A stretch of DNA of 64,000 nt from Ectocarpus siliculosus (GCA_000310025.1 FN649728.1:3145130-3209129); one strand, 5' to 3'; positions 22,383-35,700 are shown, counted from the stretch's first letter. The notes: generated from the sequence alone by a model not told the origin. A program made the numbers and translations.

Positions 22383-24540
22383 ACCCCGTGTGTGTGTGTG
22401 TAAAAAAAGGGCCGTTCTATGTACTACCAGGTACTACTGTAGTAGTAGTCCATGTACCCTAAGAAGGCTTGACGGTCCGATCATGATGAGAAAGCATCTT
22501 CCCGCGAAGGCAATGGCGCGGGCGAGGGAAAACGTGTTTGTTCGTATACTTGAAAAGTAGTTATTTCGTTGTTGCACAAACACGTTTTGGTATCTCTCGC
22601 CGTGTCCGGCCGCTCATCTACAAATAACCGTATGTACGTAAGAATGTAAATGACAAATATGTAAATGACTAAAAAACGAGCTCCCGCCGTCACCACGCTC
22701 AATCCCACTTCACATCATGTGAGTGTCGGTTTTCGTACCCTCCTCATGGTTGATACGTACAAAGATTATTACACTCCCTGACTCGCGACCGGTGTGGCGT
22801 GTTTTTCCTCTCACATGTTAATACATTTGGCAAAATGAATATGGGTGTGTATTGTTTTGGTTCAGGGATATTTTACTTTCTTCAGTTTTCCTGGAGACGC
22901 CATGCGGTTTCGAAGAAGTAGACCAGCTCTGATGAGTGTCCGTTGATAGGGAAGGGTGTGCGGCGACTCGAACATGAGCGGTTTCTTTCTTGCTGAGCGA
23001 CATTATTATAATTTTCAGGGAAGCCACACAACGATGATGACATACATACCAACCACCCGCATCCCAATCCTTGGTTTATTCTTCAGGTGCGAGGAGAGTT
23101 CTTCCGACGAACTCTCTCCAATACCACCACCAACCCTCCCCGCGCCTTCCGCGTGGGCAGTACATGGTGATACTACGCGTACGTACGTTTCGTTCTGCAA
23201 AAAATAAAGAAAATGGTAATCATTTAAGTAGCAGTTTACCTTCCTTGGTCCACAGCTAAAAAAATCCACGACAACGAACGGAAGAGGATAGACAGCATGG
23301 TTTGCATTGTGACACTGCATTTCCCTCTGTTTCGGAGGAGTCGCCAAAAGGGCGGGTTTGTGGGATATATATTTCACACGACGAGGGAAAAAGAGTACTA
23401 TAGACTTCGCAGACCGAAGAGGTACATACTGTAGAAGACATGACTGAAAAAAAGCGCCCGCCAAAAGCAAAAAACGACGCGCAACACAAATTATGGCCAT
23501 CGCTCAAGGGGATGCGACGACCGCAACACAAACCAAGAAGACAGAAACCTCGAGCAGCATGTTCAGTCGTACCGCGCTGCGAACTTTCACGGAAGACTCA
23601 GCAGATGACGACAATTAGCATGTGGTCCAAAATAGGAGCAAGTCTGAACTAACAACCGTTTCGGATCCAATCGTGAAGGCACGAGAGACCCGACAGCAGT
23701 GGCGTTGTCCTCACACCCATGCATGCACAAATAGACCCGCCTATGTGCCAACAATCCGGAACAGGGGAGGGCGTCCACTTTCCAACTCCAAGAAGTTGCA
23801 CCAAACAACTGACCCCAATAGGGCGCCCCTAATACAACAAAAATACACCCAAAACTTAACACGAGTTTGTACGTACACTTCGGGCGTGAAACGTAAATAT
23901 ACAGTAAGCAAAACAATATTGTAACACCTGGCTGCGGTCCAGGTTAAAAAACCAATTCGGTACAGGTTCCAGGAGGATCCTTCTAACACATACCATAGAA
24001 CGTGGATCAGAGAGAAATACAAGCAATCCATCCTCTGCGTGCACAGATCTAGGGGAAGTTGACGTGTGGGATTTGAACCAAGACTGCTGTGTCGAGGTCT
24101 ACTTGCCCCCAACGCCTTCTTCGAAAACGCCCAACATGCCACCGACGACACAACACGACGTCGCTTCCTGAACGCAACGAGACAAAACTCTTGGTCACAA
24201 CAACAATGACAACAACCCATTACCGTGTACAGGTTAGTGCAGAACGGCAGTCTCATTAAAAAAATAGAGTTCGTCACACAATTTCAAGCAACACCCCTCA
24301 AGTTTGACTGCATTTTCGGGTGTGGCTTCAAATAATACACAAGGGGCATGATACCCCACCCACCATGCCGCTCTTTCGACAACAAGTCTGCTGGATAGTG
24401 GCAGTTGTGGAAAACAAGTCGCTACAATACAACACGCCAACTTCGTTTAACGACTGATGCCATAGTCTAGGGCAAGAGAACCCTCAAGGACAACTTCTCC
24501 AAAACTATTCACACCACCCACCCCCGCACACTTCAATCCG
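22383..24540. other. Intergenic region without a supported gene
   Basis: Open frames here are short and unsupported. A GGTTCAAATCCCAC (B-box-like) on the minus strand near 24090 does not fold into a tRNA. Confidence 0.5.
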
Positions 24541-24690
24541 CGTCGTTTCATCTACGAAAAAAAAAAGAAGCTCTCCAATAAACCAATCGGCGTCGTTTCA
24601 TCTACGAAAAAGATAAAAGAGGCTCTCAAATGAACCAATCCGCGGCGTTTCATCTACGAAAAAGATAAGAGGAGGGTCTCCAATAAACAG
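24541..24690. repeat. Three tandem ~52-bp units
   Basis: Three copies of GTTTCATCTACGAAAAA followed by GAGGCTCTC-like sequence and CCAATAAACCAATC. They lie just downstream of the DUF599 stop codon, in its probable 3' flank. Confidence 0.85.
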
Positions 24691-24804
24691 CAATGTGCAA
24701 TTCGAACTAAACCCAACCTTGTCACGGCCTTGTCTCTGTGACAATCGGAAACTCCACCGCAACGGCAGATGCTAAACACATTGTTTGAAGATAAACTGAC
24801 TGAT

Positions 24805-27800
24805 TTAAAGGTTTTTGTCGGATGGCCCTTCCTCCAAGCCCCCTGCCGCTGTTGCTGTCGCTGACACAGCACGAGCATCCGCCGTGGACTCCGATCCCGG
24901 GGGCGGCAGCGTGGCTCTTTTGCGCCCGGTCATCTGGTCCATCTCGTCCTTGACGAACCCGGCGTTCTCTAGCCCTCTCACCATGTACACGTACACGGGA
25001 GTCACGGCGAGGAGCGCCCAGGGGGTAAAGATCCACGCGAAAACTGGAGCGGTAGGAGCAGCAACAGCAGCAGCAGTGGCAGCAGCACAGGAACGCGTGT
25101 GCGAAGCGCCGTGTCATGCCACAGGAGGCATGTGTGGTCGTTCGTTAGGAAGATGGAAGAATCAATCCCGCCTTGGCAATATTCCCCGTGTACTATTCTG
25201 CCTTTTCTGTTTTTTTCATCTAGCAGGTGCATGAAGGAAGGTTAACCGCCGGGGCAGGCAGAAAGTGCTGAGGGGGCACCAACACAAAGGCAATTACAAT
25301 TTCATTCAGGATTGCACGAAGACAAAAAACGTGCGGGCACTGTTATTGGTCGCGGTATTTTCACACGCACGAGCATGACGAACAACAATTTGCAGTTGTG
25401 TAGTTGGGTCACATTTGTCTCCTTGTTTTGGCAGCAAGGTGCAACGAAATTCTCATCACCCTGCAAGACGGCAGTGCGGCGGAATAGCACACCTACCTGG
25501 AATTGTTCCGAAGTACAGCCGGATGCCCAGGCTGAAGTACTTGTGGGAGTGCTCGAATACGTTGACCAACATCGCGTGAGACATCGGCACGCCTTCGATC
25601 TCTGTGACTCGAAGAAGAATGCGGTCGATTTTCCGCGTGACGTCAAAGTACAGACGGGGAGGAGAGAACTTGTTGAGTGCTTGACATCGGACCTTGACGT
25701 TTTCTGCGCTTCTATTGCGAGACCTAGCCATAGAGCGGGGGTAAAAAGAAACACGAAAGTGACCTTGTGATAAAAAAGTGTGCTTGCAACATCGTGCTTA
25801 GTCCTGTGAGTGTGCTGGAAGGATGTGTGCAAGCGCCATAGAGCATGCCCCTGTCTGGCCTGTTTCCGCCGTGCCACCCTCCTCGCGGTGCCGCTACAAA
25901 AGCAAACGTTATTAGCACAGGTAAATGACGAAGGGCACGAATGCGGCAACGCTGCTGTTCATCGGTTCACCGAATTCTTCTGTGTGGACCCGGATCGGAC
26001 CTCGTCAGTCGTAGGGAACGCAGAGGAGGCAAAAGTCGTAGGGAATGAAGGAACTCCTTGCACTAAACAATGGTAGTTGCACTCTACGCCAAGAAAAAGT
26101 GAAGCAAATATGGCGATCAAGAGCACCGCTTGCGTACAAGTCTCTTTGAGTTCGGCATAAAAGCAAGCTACCAGAGCACCGCCGTGACGCGCCTTCTCTA
26201 AGCAACCCCTCTTCCACGCATATACACATTCACACTCGTCGATATACATACTACATACACAAGTAAATATATACACAAATGCTGATATGCATGTGAACTT
26301 GCCTCTGGTGTTGATGCAAAAGCTGAAGTGCACCGCGAAGCGAGTACACTGCGTCAGGACGAAGAAGTTCACGAGCAGGACCGCCGAGAGGCAGCCGAGC
26401 TTGATCACGAACAGCCAGTCCTCCGGGGTGCAGTCGTCGTCGTCGTCGGAACAGTCCGTGTAGATCGACCCTGATTGTTGGGCCGGATCGATTGGATGGT
26501 ACAGATGGTATGATCGGTCGAAGCAACGTTTGGACTGGATGCGATGGGTTTGGTCCAACAGGAATTTGAGTTTGACTCATGTGTGTCTCAACTACTGTAG
26601 TTCTCGGCCGTGGCTTGGTGAACGGTTCGGCAAGGAGAGGCCGGTCCCGACAAGTCTAGCCAAAAACGTTGCTTCCGTGGTAGCGCAGCCCGAGAGTACA
26701 GTCATGAAACCCAAACCCGCAAGCTGCTTGTGCATCCACCTCCGGCACTGCTGTTCTGCTAAAGAAGACCGTGGAGTGGATGGTGCACCCACTTGCCTGC
26801 GTATCCTACAGCGAAGGTGGCGAGAGTAATGGCGGTATTGGCCATGAACACGGCCGACTTGATGTAGTCTCGGGTGGTGTTGCAGGCCGCCGTCCCCTTC
26901 ATAAATTGGTCCTGCGGTGATTCGAAAGCGATCTCATTATTCGTCGGCGTGTGTGTGTCCCCGAAATCAGATGGCCGTTTTTGACGTGGGTGGAGCAGTT
27001 GCATTCTGTTCGATTCGCTGGGGCATCATGCATGGATTGGTGAAAAATCGAGGCTCTTGTTGGACTCGATTCAAACTGCGGCATGATCCCCCAACGGTTG
27101 AATAACGCACACCCATCCTGACCTAGCCTGCGTGAGAGTGCCATCAAAACTATAATAGATGGCACCTCACAAGCACAGGCGCACACACCCCACACCCCCT
27201 CCAGCACACAGAAGGAATGCTTCCCTTGCGTGTGGTCCAAACACCTTTGGCCCTTACAGACGTCTTCAAATAAAAAACCATCCCGACTTCGTGTCCAGTG
27301 CCCCCCCTTCGACCCGCAGGGCAACAGAAACGGGTTACATGGTCGCAAGTTTAAGGGAATTTGCTACCCTATTTCAGTTGTATTTGATTCAGCAGAAATA
27401 CACAAGCACAAGTGCACCCGCTAACCTTGACCCAGCCAGCCCTCACAGCCTTGAAAAGGGTCCGAGCCCGCGCGGGATCGTCATGGGAGCCGAGGAACTC
27501 CCACGTCTGGAAGCCGGCGCAAACCGCGAAGCATATCGCTGGTATCACGACCTGCAAACGAGCACGAGACAGCAAGGGGGAGATGGAGGAGGAGGGGAAA
27601 GCGAATCAAAGATGAGGAATCAACATTTCGGCCAGGATTGATTGTTCGGAAGGCAAAGCAAGGGTGCCGTCAGCCCGCACGTCCAAAATTTAGGCACTTT
27701 TTGAACCACTCCCGGGCACGGAAAATGGCGATCACCTTGTTAATAAATCACGTGAACGACGTGCACTACGCCACAGTTTTCCTCACGATATCACACGAAG

Positions 27801-28496
27801 AAATCACCACGCCTTGCTCGGGGCAAGATTCTTGACCCTGCTCGCAACATGCTGCATACTTGGAAAGGGCGGGGGAAACCTCTTTCTGTCCGTCCCCTCC
27901 CATTTCAGCAACAACACCGTCAATGTTAATGTTTCTTCGTAGCACACCGTTGAGACTACGGCGGCGGTGAATTCTTCGCCGGAGCACAGCAAAACGAGAG
28001 AATACGGGGGCGCCATTACCACGGCAGCAGTAGCTTGAGTGTATCAAGATGTAATGTAGTTTTGTACGGACTCCAATTCTTCATCATGTGAATTTTGTAT
28101 TTTGTAGGAGGCAGTGACAATGAATACTGCTTTTATTTACTGCTGTCCCATGCACAACTTTCCTTTCATGCCTGGCTTTGCTTTGTGTCCTTTGAGAGCC
28201 TGCTGTGTGCTTTGAGAGCTCTCCACATAGCGATGATGCGTGCTGTGGGTGCGGGGCATGCATGTAGGGAACATGCCAAGCTTGGCGACGTTCCTTTTTC
28301 AGACGCCAAACAGCAGACTTGCGGATTTCAACGAAGGACTGGTACAGGTTCCCCACACCAAACAAAGAAGCCCAAGGGTAGTAGTATACAGGCCGCAGCG
28401 GATGGATTAGAAGCCATCTCTGTAGCACGTCCAACGGTTGCTGCAGGGGCGTTAGCTTACCTCTTGCAAGTTGATTCCATCCACGACCTCAACCAT
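24805..28496 (-). CDS. DUF599 family membrane protein
   Basis: Exons in coding order: 28496-28461, 27551-27426, 26911-26797, 26470-26303, 25601-25497, 25043-24805; 789 nt, 262 residues, phases consistent throughout. The start MVEVVDGINLQE has a strong GCCATGG context. Hydrophobic segments: VVIPAICFAVCAGF (res 13-26), MANTAITLATFAVGY (about 77-91), LFVIKLGCLSAVLLVNFFVL (about 112-131) and VFAWIFTPWALLAVTPVYVY near the C-terminal third. FEHSHKYFSLGIRLYF matches the family's conserved RGxxFWSLGLRAFYFSFP-type segment as I recall it. DUF599 proteins are multi-pass membrane proteins of unknown function, also in plants and bacteria. An acidic CSDDDDDC loop precedes the third helix. Introns 3 and 4 need GC donors (CAG|GCAAGT and AGAG|GCAAGT); no GT donor keeps frame. 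Confidence 0.85.
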
Positions 28497-31220
28497 GGCC
28501 CTCGTAATGTTGAACTATCGTCGATGCAATAGTCTACCCGGGCGAAAACGTCAACAAGACGCTGTGGTTACGCCTGGCAGCTGCTGCCAACACCCCACAG
28601 CAGTGTGTCACGGCTGTGACAGGTTCCACCAATGGTTGGTTGCTTGCTAATTCTTCGATGCATGCAACGCCGCCTTGGCTGCCTTGCTGCCTTGCTGACG
28701 AGATGTGCGGCGGAACCGTTTTGAAAACTCGTGTGTGGGGGGGGAGGCTCCCGCGCAGTCTCATTTGACACCCACGGCGCCCCCCAGAACACCAATATAC
28801 ATGTTGTCCTGCCAATGTATGCTGTCAGATCCTCACACGCATGCTGTCCTGCCAATGCTGTTTCAGGCACAATATATATATATTTCAGGGGCGCGAGTGT
28901 TGGTAGGCTGATACATGATACAAGTAGCGTACGCGGCAGGAAAAGTCTCTTTTTTGTTCCGTTTCGGTGCGACTGGATCTTTCCGCACCGTTCCTTACAA
29001 TCGCTCAACGGCTACTTTCTACAACACAACGGTATCTTCTACGCTCGGTAGTAGTGTAGCAGTTTCCTTTTTTCTCAACGATGCATCCAGCGGACAGACC
29101 GATAAGAAGAGGGAATTCTCTTTTGCAATCGTTGCTCGGGTGCTAGACTTACAACAACGAGCACGGCGTGGATAGGTGCGCCATGGAAAAGCATGGCCGT
29201 TTGCCCTCCCCTTTTAATAATTGGCAAATGCGCAGGGGGTCAGCTTGTGGGATTATCGTCGAAGCACCATCAGGCGTTGTCAGATGATCGACGGGAACAA
29301 GAGATACTTTCTAGCTTGTGGTAATCTATGTTGGTCAGCGCCTCTATCCTTCAGCGTGCTCACGCACTCCGTGGTCCTCCCTCGTGCTCTCAAGGGTATC
29401 GCGTCCTACGGCCGCTATTTTCCCTCCCTCCTCATGTGAAGGTCCAAAGAGGAACGTGTAACGCGCAGGATGTAGACTAGTTGACTAGACTTGACTACGC
29501 AACTACAATGTACGCACGAAAACATATTTTTCGTGACCCCGGTATCCCAACAATAATTGACGCGTTTTTTCAATTTTGGCGTTACACAATCTCCATTATT
29601 TCTTGACGACGTCGTAATTACTGTACTCTGTGCGTTTCCGAAAGCGCGATGTCGACCACAAGACTCTCATTCGCACGTGGCATCCAAGCGCAATGCCCAG
29701 ACACAGATTGAGTGCAGTGAACACACGCACGTGTTAGTAGATGGCGTGAGCCTTGGGCAAGAGCTGAAAGTGAGGGGAAGCATGGTGTTCGCACGACTCC
29801 GTTAAAAACGATAAAGCACATTTATTCGCGACCCCTTCCTGGACCACAATTTCCTTCCCTTGGCCGTGACGTCGCCAGCAACGTGTCCCGACCTCCCTTT
29901 TCTTCATGGCGCACGCTTCTGGGGATGCCCACACTTGTCATTTCCGTGGTATGCATAGGTGATAGGTGAGTGAGCATTGTTTGCCTGCTGGCGCTGAAGC
30001 ACCGCAACCCTTCGCGAATCGTTCGTGTTTGCTCGCGCGCAGTACCTGCTGCTGAATAGAAGTTGGGATATGTGCTTTGGATGTCTCCGACCTTCAAGCA
30101 TTCAGCCCATCTATTGCAGACCTCGTCATGTCTCTCTTCGATGTCCCATTCGCACCCGTCCGGCCGGCCTGCAGCAACTTCACCCTTTCTCACCCAATAA
30201 TGTTGCATGCTTCTCATGCAGGAAAGCGACTGCTCAACCCCCTCTGCCCAGACAACTAATAATGAGCCAGAAGGAAGTTTAAAGCTGCTCGCGACAATAT
30301 TTGATGTGTGCCAAACTGACTGGAAAATCCACAACGCCGCCAACAGGCCTTCCTTCGCTGTTCGAGATAGTGGAATCGATGGGTAACGGTCAACGCCGAA
30401 GAATGTGAGTGGTTGGCTCCTGATACTCCATCGCAACACTTCTACGCATTCGAGAAACCCGTCAATGAACCAGGATAGGTTTCTTCGTAGTCGTGGTTTT
30501 TTCCATTTTCTATTCTAGATCGAGTTCTCTTTTGGTCGTCGGCTTCTGACCACGGAAGGCGTCTGCGTCAGTTGGACCAGTACGGATATTAGAAGGTACT
30601 GAGCGCAGACAGGAACCATGGGTACACGAAAAAACTCCTGGACATACCCTCAGACGGCCGAAAACAAAACGAAAAACAAACTAGGCACACGCAACAGGTG
30701 TTTCGAAGCCTTTTCGACGTCGGTACATCACAAAGAACTTGTCCAAACGATACACTACATACACATCTAAACCATCGTGCGGTCGTTTCTTGATAGGGAA
30801 ACACTTAGTTCCGATATTCAATTCCGTGTTGTCCGTCCTAGCCAAAATACAACAGCAGCAGTTAGTTTAATCGTCGGGCCAAACAAAGGACTCAGGAATA
30901 TCGTATACCAAATTGCGTGACAAAGGGGATTTACTTGTTTCCAAGCAGTTACTGCGTGCCCCGTTTGACCAGCTCCTCTCGCGAGTCGAGCCCCCGCAGA
31001 TGGGAGATGACCGCCGTCGCAGATCACCTTCGTTCTGTATTCTCGACAAAATGAAGATATGACGCCAGAGTAATATTGACGTTAGACTATATATATGCAT
31101 GGGCATAATGAATCCAACACGCTTATCCGTCCCCGGTAGATCATCTTCCTGCTGGCGGTATCCGATTCTGTGCGACGGTTCGTTGTGGTGTGATGCAGGT
31201 GCGGCATGTCTTTATTTTAA
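28497..31220. other. Intergenic region without a supported gene
   Basis: Several open frames up to 205 codons (for example 29822-30439, minus) have neither domain, motif nor splice pattern that I recognise. No repeat array or RNA gene was seen. Confidence 0.5.
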
Positions 31221-31345
31221 GCATCGACCGCGCTAACCGGCTGACCAATGAACAGGAGTCAGTCTCATTGCGGTTCAAAACGCAAAACACTTCTAAACGC
31301 CATTAACTGGGACCCCGTGAGTGGGCGGCATGGGGGAGGCTAAGC
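31221..31345 (-). repeat. Dispersed repeat family A copy, overlapping a coding 3' end
   Basis: The best-preserved copy, from GCATCGACCGCG to GGGGGAGGCTAAGC. On the minus strand its outer part supplies the last codons (MPPTHGVPVNGV) and stop of the ORF at 31293-31751. Confidence 0.75.
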
Positions 31346-31751
31346 TATCCTCTGGGTGAAAGACAGACACAGTAGCAACAGGAGAAAACTGCACGCATCT
31401 ACCAAGGCTACTACGTTGCACTCGAGTTCGTTTTGGAGTGCTTTCACCATCATCCTCCTTGCTTTCACTACCATCATTCTCATCATCGTTTTGACAGCAT
31501 TTTTTCGGCAGTTCTTCGCTGGCCCTGCGTCGTTTGTTGGTGGGAAGATAATCTGGCTCGAAGCTCTTGCTCTCTTCCACGCCGTGATTCCCTCCTCGAT
31601 TGCTGTCGTCTTGGTATCTGTTTTGTCCTCCCGTTGCCTCTCCTCCTCCTTCGTCGCTGCCAAAACGAATTCTCCCCATTGCCATCATGATCGTTGCTAT
31701 CTGCACTACTACATACAACACAAACCAAACGAGGCGGGGGGGTTTGTTCAT
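31293..31751 (-). CDS. Small disordered protein with a possible PP1-docking motif
   Basis: A 152-codon frame. A shorter start at the internal Met of MGRIRFGSDEGGG is equally possible. The composition is acidic and basic in blocks (NKRRRASEE, SKEDDGESTPKRTR), typical of nuclear disordered proteins. GRCVQFSPVATVSVF fits the protein phosphatase 1 RVxF pattern and has the V-x-F-S-x3-TV spacing seen in PPP1R15-type docking segments. This is a resemblance, not a family assignment. The C-terminus derives from a dispersed repeat. Upstream exons may exist. Confidence 0.4.
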   Translation of the reverse strand: MNKPPRLVWFVLYVVVQIATIMMAMGRIRFGSDEGGGEATGGQNRYQDDSNRGGNHGVEESKSFEPDYLPTNKRRRASEELPKKCCQNDDENDGSESKEDDGESTPKRTRVQRSSLGRCVQFSPVATVSVFHPEDSLASPMPPTHGVPVNGV

Positions 31752-32099
31752 CGCTTAGGCAGGGCAGCTGACGAAATTACATGCGTCGCGACGGAAGGGG
31801 TCATTGGCGGCAGAATGTTCGAACATCGCAAGGTAGATTGGTTGAATATGCACGGGCGGCATCGAATGATCTTCCAGATCTACAGTAGGATGTTCTGGTA
31901 GACAGATTTTCCAACGAATCGAGCACCAGGGAGAAGTTCTACCCGGTGCTTTCCAAGCGCTTGCTAAACTGTTGTGATGGTTCTTGACTCCATGCAATCG
32001 AAGGTGGGGAGAACGCAACGAAGCCCTGCACTATTTGCCAATTTAATGGGGCGGGAGCACGGCCGGGGAAGCGATTGGTTTTGGGAGGAGCGGCGCTAC

Positions 32100-35000
32100 G
32101 CAGGTGAGTTTAAATCAACAAGGCTTGCGTTGAGAGGATAGAGTCGGGGCTGGGTTGGACACGAGATGGCATGGTGGGCGGCGAGTCGGGGAAGGGGATG
32201 ATGCGGGGAGGAGGGATATTTTGCAGATACATATGTCGATGAGAGTGAGCGAACAAGGCGGGCAAAGAATCAAGCTAGCCAGGAGCTCGCCTGAACTCGA
32301 GATGAAATCGCGGGAGGAGGGTCAGGGAAGAGGTTTGCCCGCGAGAAGCGATGCCTCGCAGGTGGTAATCAGTGAACACGGCGTGTGGCGGGAGACATGG
32401 ACTGGGGCTAGCCAGGAGCTGGGATGGTCTAGGGATGGTATGGCTAGAGAAGGATTGGGGATGGGTTTGAAGCGGCGAGGGGGACCGCATCCCAGGTCAG
32501 AGTGAGTGAACAAAGCTAGACAAGGAATCGGTCTACAATAGCCAGGAGCTCGGACTGTCACGAGATAGCATGGCGCGAGATGGGTCAGGGAAGGGGTTCG
32601 TTTGGCGAGGAGAAGTTCGTTGCAGCTGAGCGTCAGTGAACAAGGCCTGGGGTGGGAGAAACAGACTCGGCCTAGCCAGGAGGTTGGATGGACGGGGATC
32701 GCATGGCTGGAGAATGGCCTGGGAAGGGTTTGGGGTGGAGAGGAGGGACGCCTCACAGGATAGAGTGAGAAAACAAGGCGAGACGAAGGACCGGTCTAGC
32801 CAGGACCTGGGATGGGGTGGGGGTGACATGGATGGAGAAGGGTCGTGGAAGTGCCTGGTGTGGCGACGAGGCATGACGTTTGCAGATGAGAGTGAGTAAA
32901 TGAGGCGAAGGCAGGTATCTGTTGAGGCAGAAGCTGGGATGGGCGCGAGGTACCTTGGGGGGGCAAGGATCAGGGACGGGGTTTGTTTCGGGAGGAGCTT
33001 CACCACGCAGGTGAGAGTGAGCGAAGGAGGCGAGCGAAGGCGTCCGTCGAGGCAGGAGTTCACCTGGACGCGAGATGTTACGAAGGGAGAAAGGCTGCGG
33101 AAGGAGTTGGTTTGGCGACGAGGGATGACCTGCAGGTGAGAGTAAGCGGGTCCGGCGTAAGGTGGGAGGCAAGGACTTGTTCTAGCCAAGAGCTGGGATG
33201 GAGGAGGAATGGAATGACGGGAGAATGGTCGCGGAAGTAGTTGGTGTAAAGAGAAGCGACGCCAAGCACGTGAGAGTGAGTGAATAAGGCGAGGCAAGGA
33301 ATCGATCTAGCCATTGGCTGAGATGGACGACATATGGCATGGGGTGAGGTGGATCGGAGATTGTATTTGCGGGAGGTGATTCCTTCCAGTTGAGATTCTT
33401 GGGACACCGCGTGGGGTGAGGGGCCGGGCTGTAGCAAGCAGTTCCAACCACCGTCAATGACAAAGCGGGAGAACGATCGGGGTAGGGGATGATTTGACGA
33501 CGAGGAATGTCTCGCGGGTGAGAAGAGTGAGTGAATGACGGGAGGTGACTCGGTCTATATAGCCATTTGGTGGGATGGACTAGCGATGGCGTGGGGCTAG
33601 GGGTTCGTCAGGCAAAGGGAACCCCTTCCAGTTTTGGTTCGGTGAACACGGCGTGGGGTGGGAGGCAAGGACTCGGTCTGGTCAGAAGCTTAGCGTGAAA
33701 GGGGTCGGGGAAGGGTTGGTGTGGTGGCGGGGGACGCTTCGCTGTTGAGAGTGAAATTGCGAGGCTAGGCAAGGACTCGGCCTATCCAGAATCAGAGATA
33801 GGCGAGAGGTGACATGTCGGAACAGTTTATTATTCTTCTGTAGACAGGCACGTCGCCACGCACCTGAACGTCGGGTTGGCGAGGGGCGATCCGTCACGGC
33901 GGAGGGTCGGTCGACACGGCGTAGGATATTAGGCCAGGACTCGATGTAGCCAGCAGCTGGGAAGGGCAGGGGAGGTGTCGTTTGGGAAGACTGGTTGGGG
34001 AAGAGGTTGATTGGGAGAGGAGCGATGCCTCGCAGGTAAGCGTCAGTGAACAAGGCGTGGGGTGGGAGGCACGGATTCGTTCCAGCCGAGAGATGGGATG
34101 AACGAGGGGTGGTATCGCGGAAGGCATTTCGCGGAAGGCGCTGATGTGTAGAAGGGCGCCTCGCCGTTGGGAGTGAGAGAACAAAGAGAGCCAAGAAAAT
34201 GTTCTCGGTCTACCGGTTAACTGGGATGGACGGGTGATGGCATGGGGCGAGAAGGGAGAGGAGTTTGTGTGACGAAAGGGGTGCCTCCCAGTTGAGAGTC
34301 GGTGAACACGGGGTGGGGCGGCGGGATGCAAGGTCGGTCTAGCCAGAGATCTGGGAAGCACCGAAGAAAACATAGCGGGGGACAGCAAGGGGAAGGGGTT
34401 GAATTGGCGAGGGATGCCTCGTGCGTGAGAATAGGGTAACGAAGGGAGGCGACTTGGTCTGGTCAAGAGCTGGGATAAACGAGAGATGGCATGGCATGAA
34501 AGGGTTCGGGGAAAGGGGTCGGTGTGGCAACGGGAGGCGTTTTTTTTTTAGTTGAGAGTGAGTGAAAGGGGCGAGGTCAGAACTCAGTACAGCCAGAATC
34601 CGGGATGGGCGAGACATGGCCTGGCGGGAGGCGAGGAAGGAATTGGTGTGGTGAGGAATCGTGCCTTGCATATGATGGTCAGTCAACGAGGCGTGGGGTC
34701 GGAGGACTTGGTCTATTGTAGCCAGGGGTTTTAGGTGAGTGAGGAATGGCAGAACGGGAGAATGGCCAAAGAAGCGGTTGCTGCGGGGAATGACTCCTCA
34801 CAGGTGAGAGTAAGTGACCGAGGGGAGGCAATACGTGAAGGAGAGGCACGTATATGGTCTCGGTCCGCATTAACTTGGGATGCACGAGGGATGGCATGGG
34901 GCGAGAAGGGATAGGGGTTGGCCTGGCGAACGAGGTCCCTTCCTGTCGAGAGCCGGCATAAACGGGTCGGGGTGGGATGCAAGGACTCAGTCTAGCCAGA

Positions 35001-35700
35001 GTTGGGAAGCACGGGACATGACATAGCGCGAGGCGGGCGGGTAAGGGGTTGGTTTGGCGAGGAGGGATGCATCGTGGGTAAGAGCGAGTGAACCAGGCGA
35101 GGCGACTCGGTCTAGTCATGAGCTGGGGTAGAGCTCGTCTCGACGCGAGATATGGTCTTTTGGGAGAGTGGCAAGGGAAGGGGTTGGGTTGGTTAAGAAT
35201 CGACATATAGGACAGATCGGATCCCTCCAGATCGAGCTAGCTCGATCTGAAGGACAACACGGCGAGATTCGGAATCGGTCTCTAGCCAAGAGCTCGCCTA
35301 TGTACACGCGAGATCGCGTGGCGGCATAAGGATCAGGGAAGGGGTGGTTGAGCGAGGAGGGGTGTCTCGCAGGTGAGCTAGAGTAAACAAGGCGAGGCGA
35401 GCTGACATATTGAGAGCAGCTTAAAGAAAGGGCTTGGCCTGGCGACGATGCATGCCTCGCAGGTGAGGGTCAGAAAAGAAAGGCGAGGGGTTGCAAGAAA
35501 GGGCTAGGTCGAGCCAGGATCCGAGATAGAGGAGGGATGAATGGCTGGAGAAGGGTTTGGTTTGGCGGGGAGGCATGCCTCGCTGGTGAGGGTGAGTGAA
35601 AGAGACGAGGCCAGGTATCGGAATAGCCAGAAGCTGGGGTAGACGCGAGATGACACAGAGGAACAAGGATCGGGAAAGGGGGTGGTTTGGGGATGACCGA
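32100..35700. repeat. Degenerate tandem array of ~125-bp units (about 28 copies)
   Basis: Recurring blocks in fixed order: AACAAGGCGAGGCAAGGA, CTCGGTCTAGCCAGGAGCTGGGATG, GAGATGGCATGGC, AGGGTCGGGGAAGGGGTT, GGCGAGGAGGGATGCCTCGCAG, GTGAGAGTGAGTGAA. Spacing of the last block is about 120-135 bp (for example near 32877, 33003, 33128, 33260). Units are well diverged. Long minus-strand frames rich in Pro/Ser/Leu (PSQLLARPSPCLPP) are repeat translations and were not called as genes. Confidence 0.88.

Noticed and set aside
24040-24140. tRNA-like segment with a GGTTCAAATCCCAC B-box on the minus strand
   Set aside because: T-stem and acceptor stem do not pair and no A-box lies at the right distance.
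29822-30439. 205-codon minus-strand frame
   Set aside because: No recognisable domain, composition or splice support.
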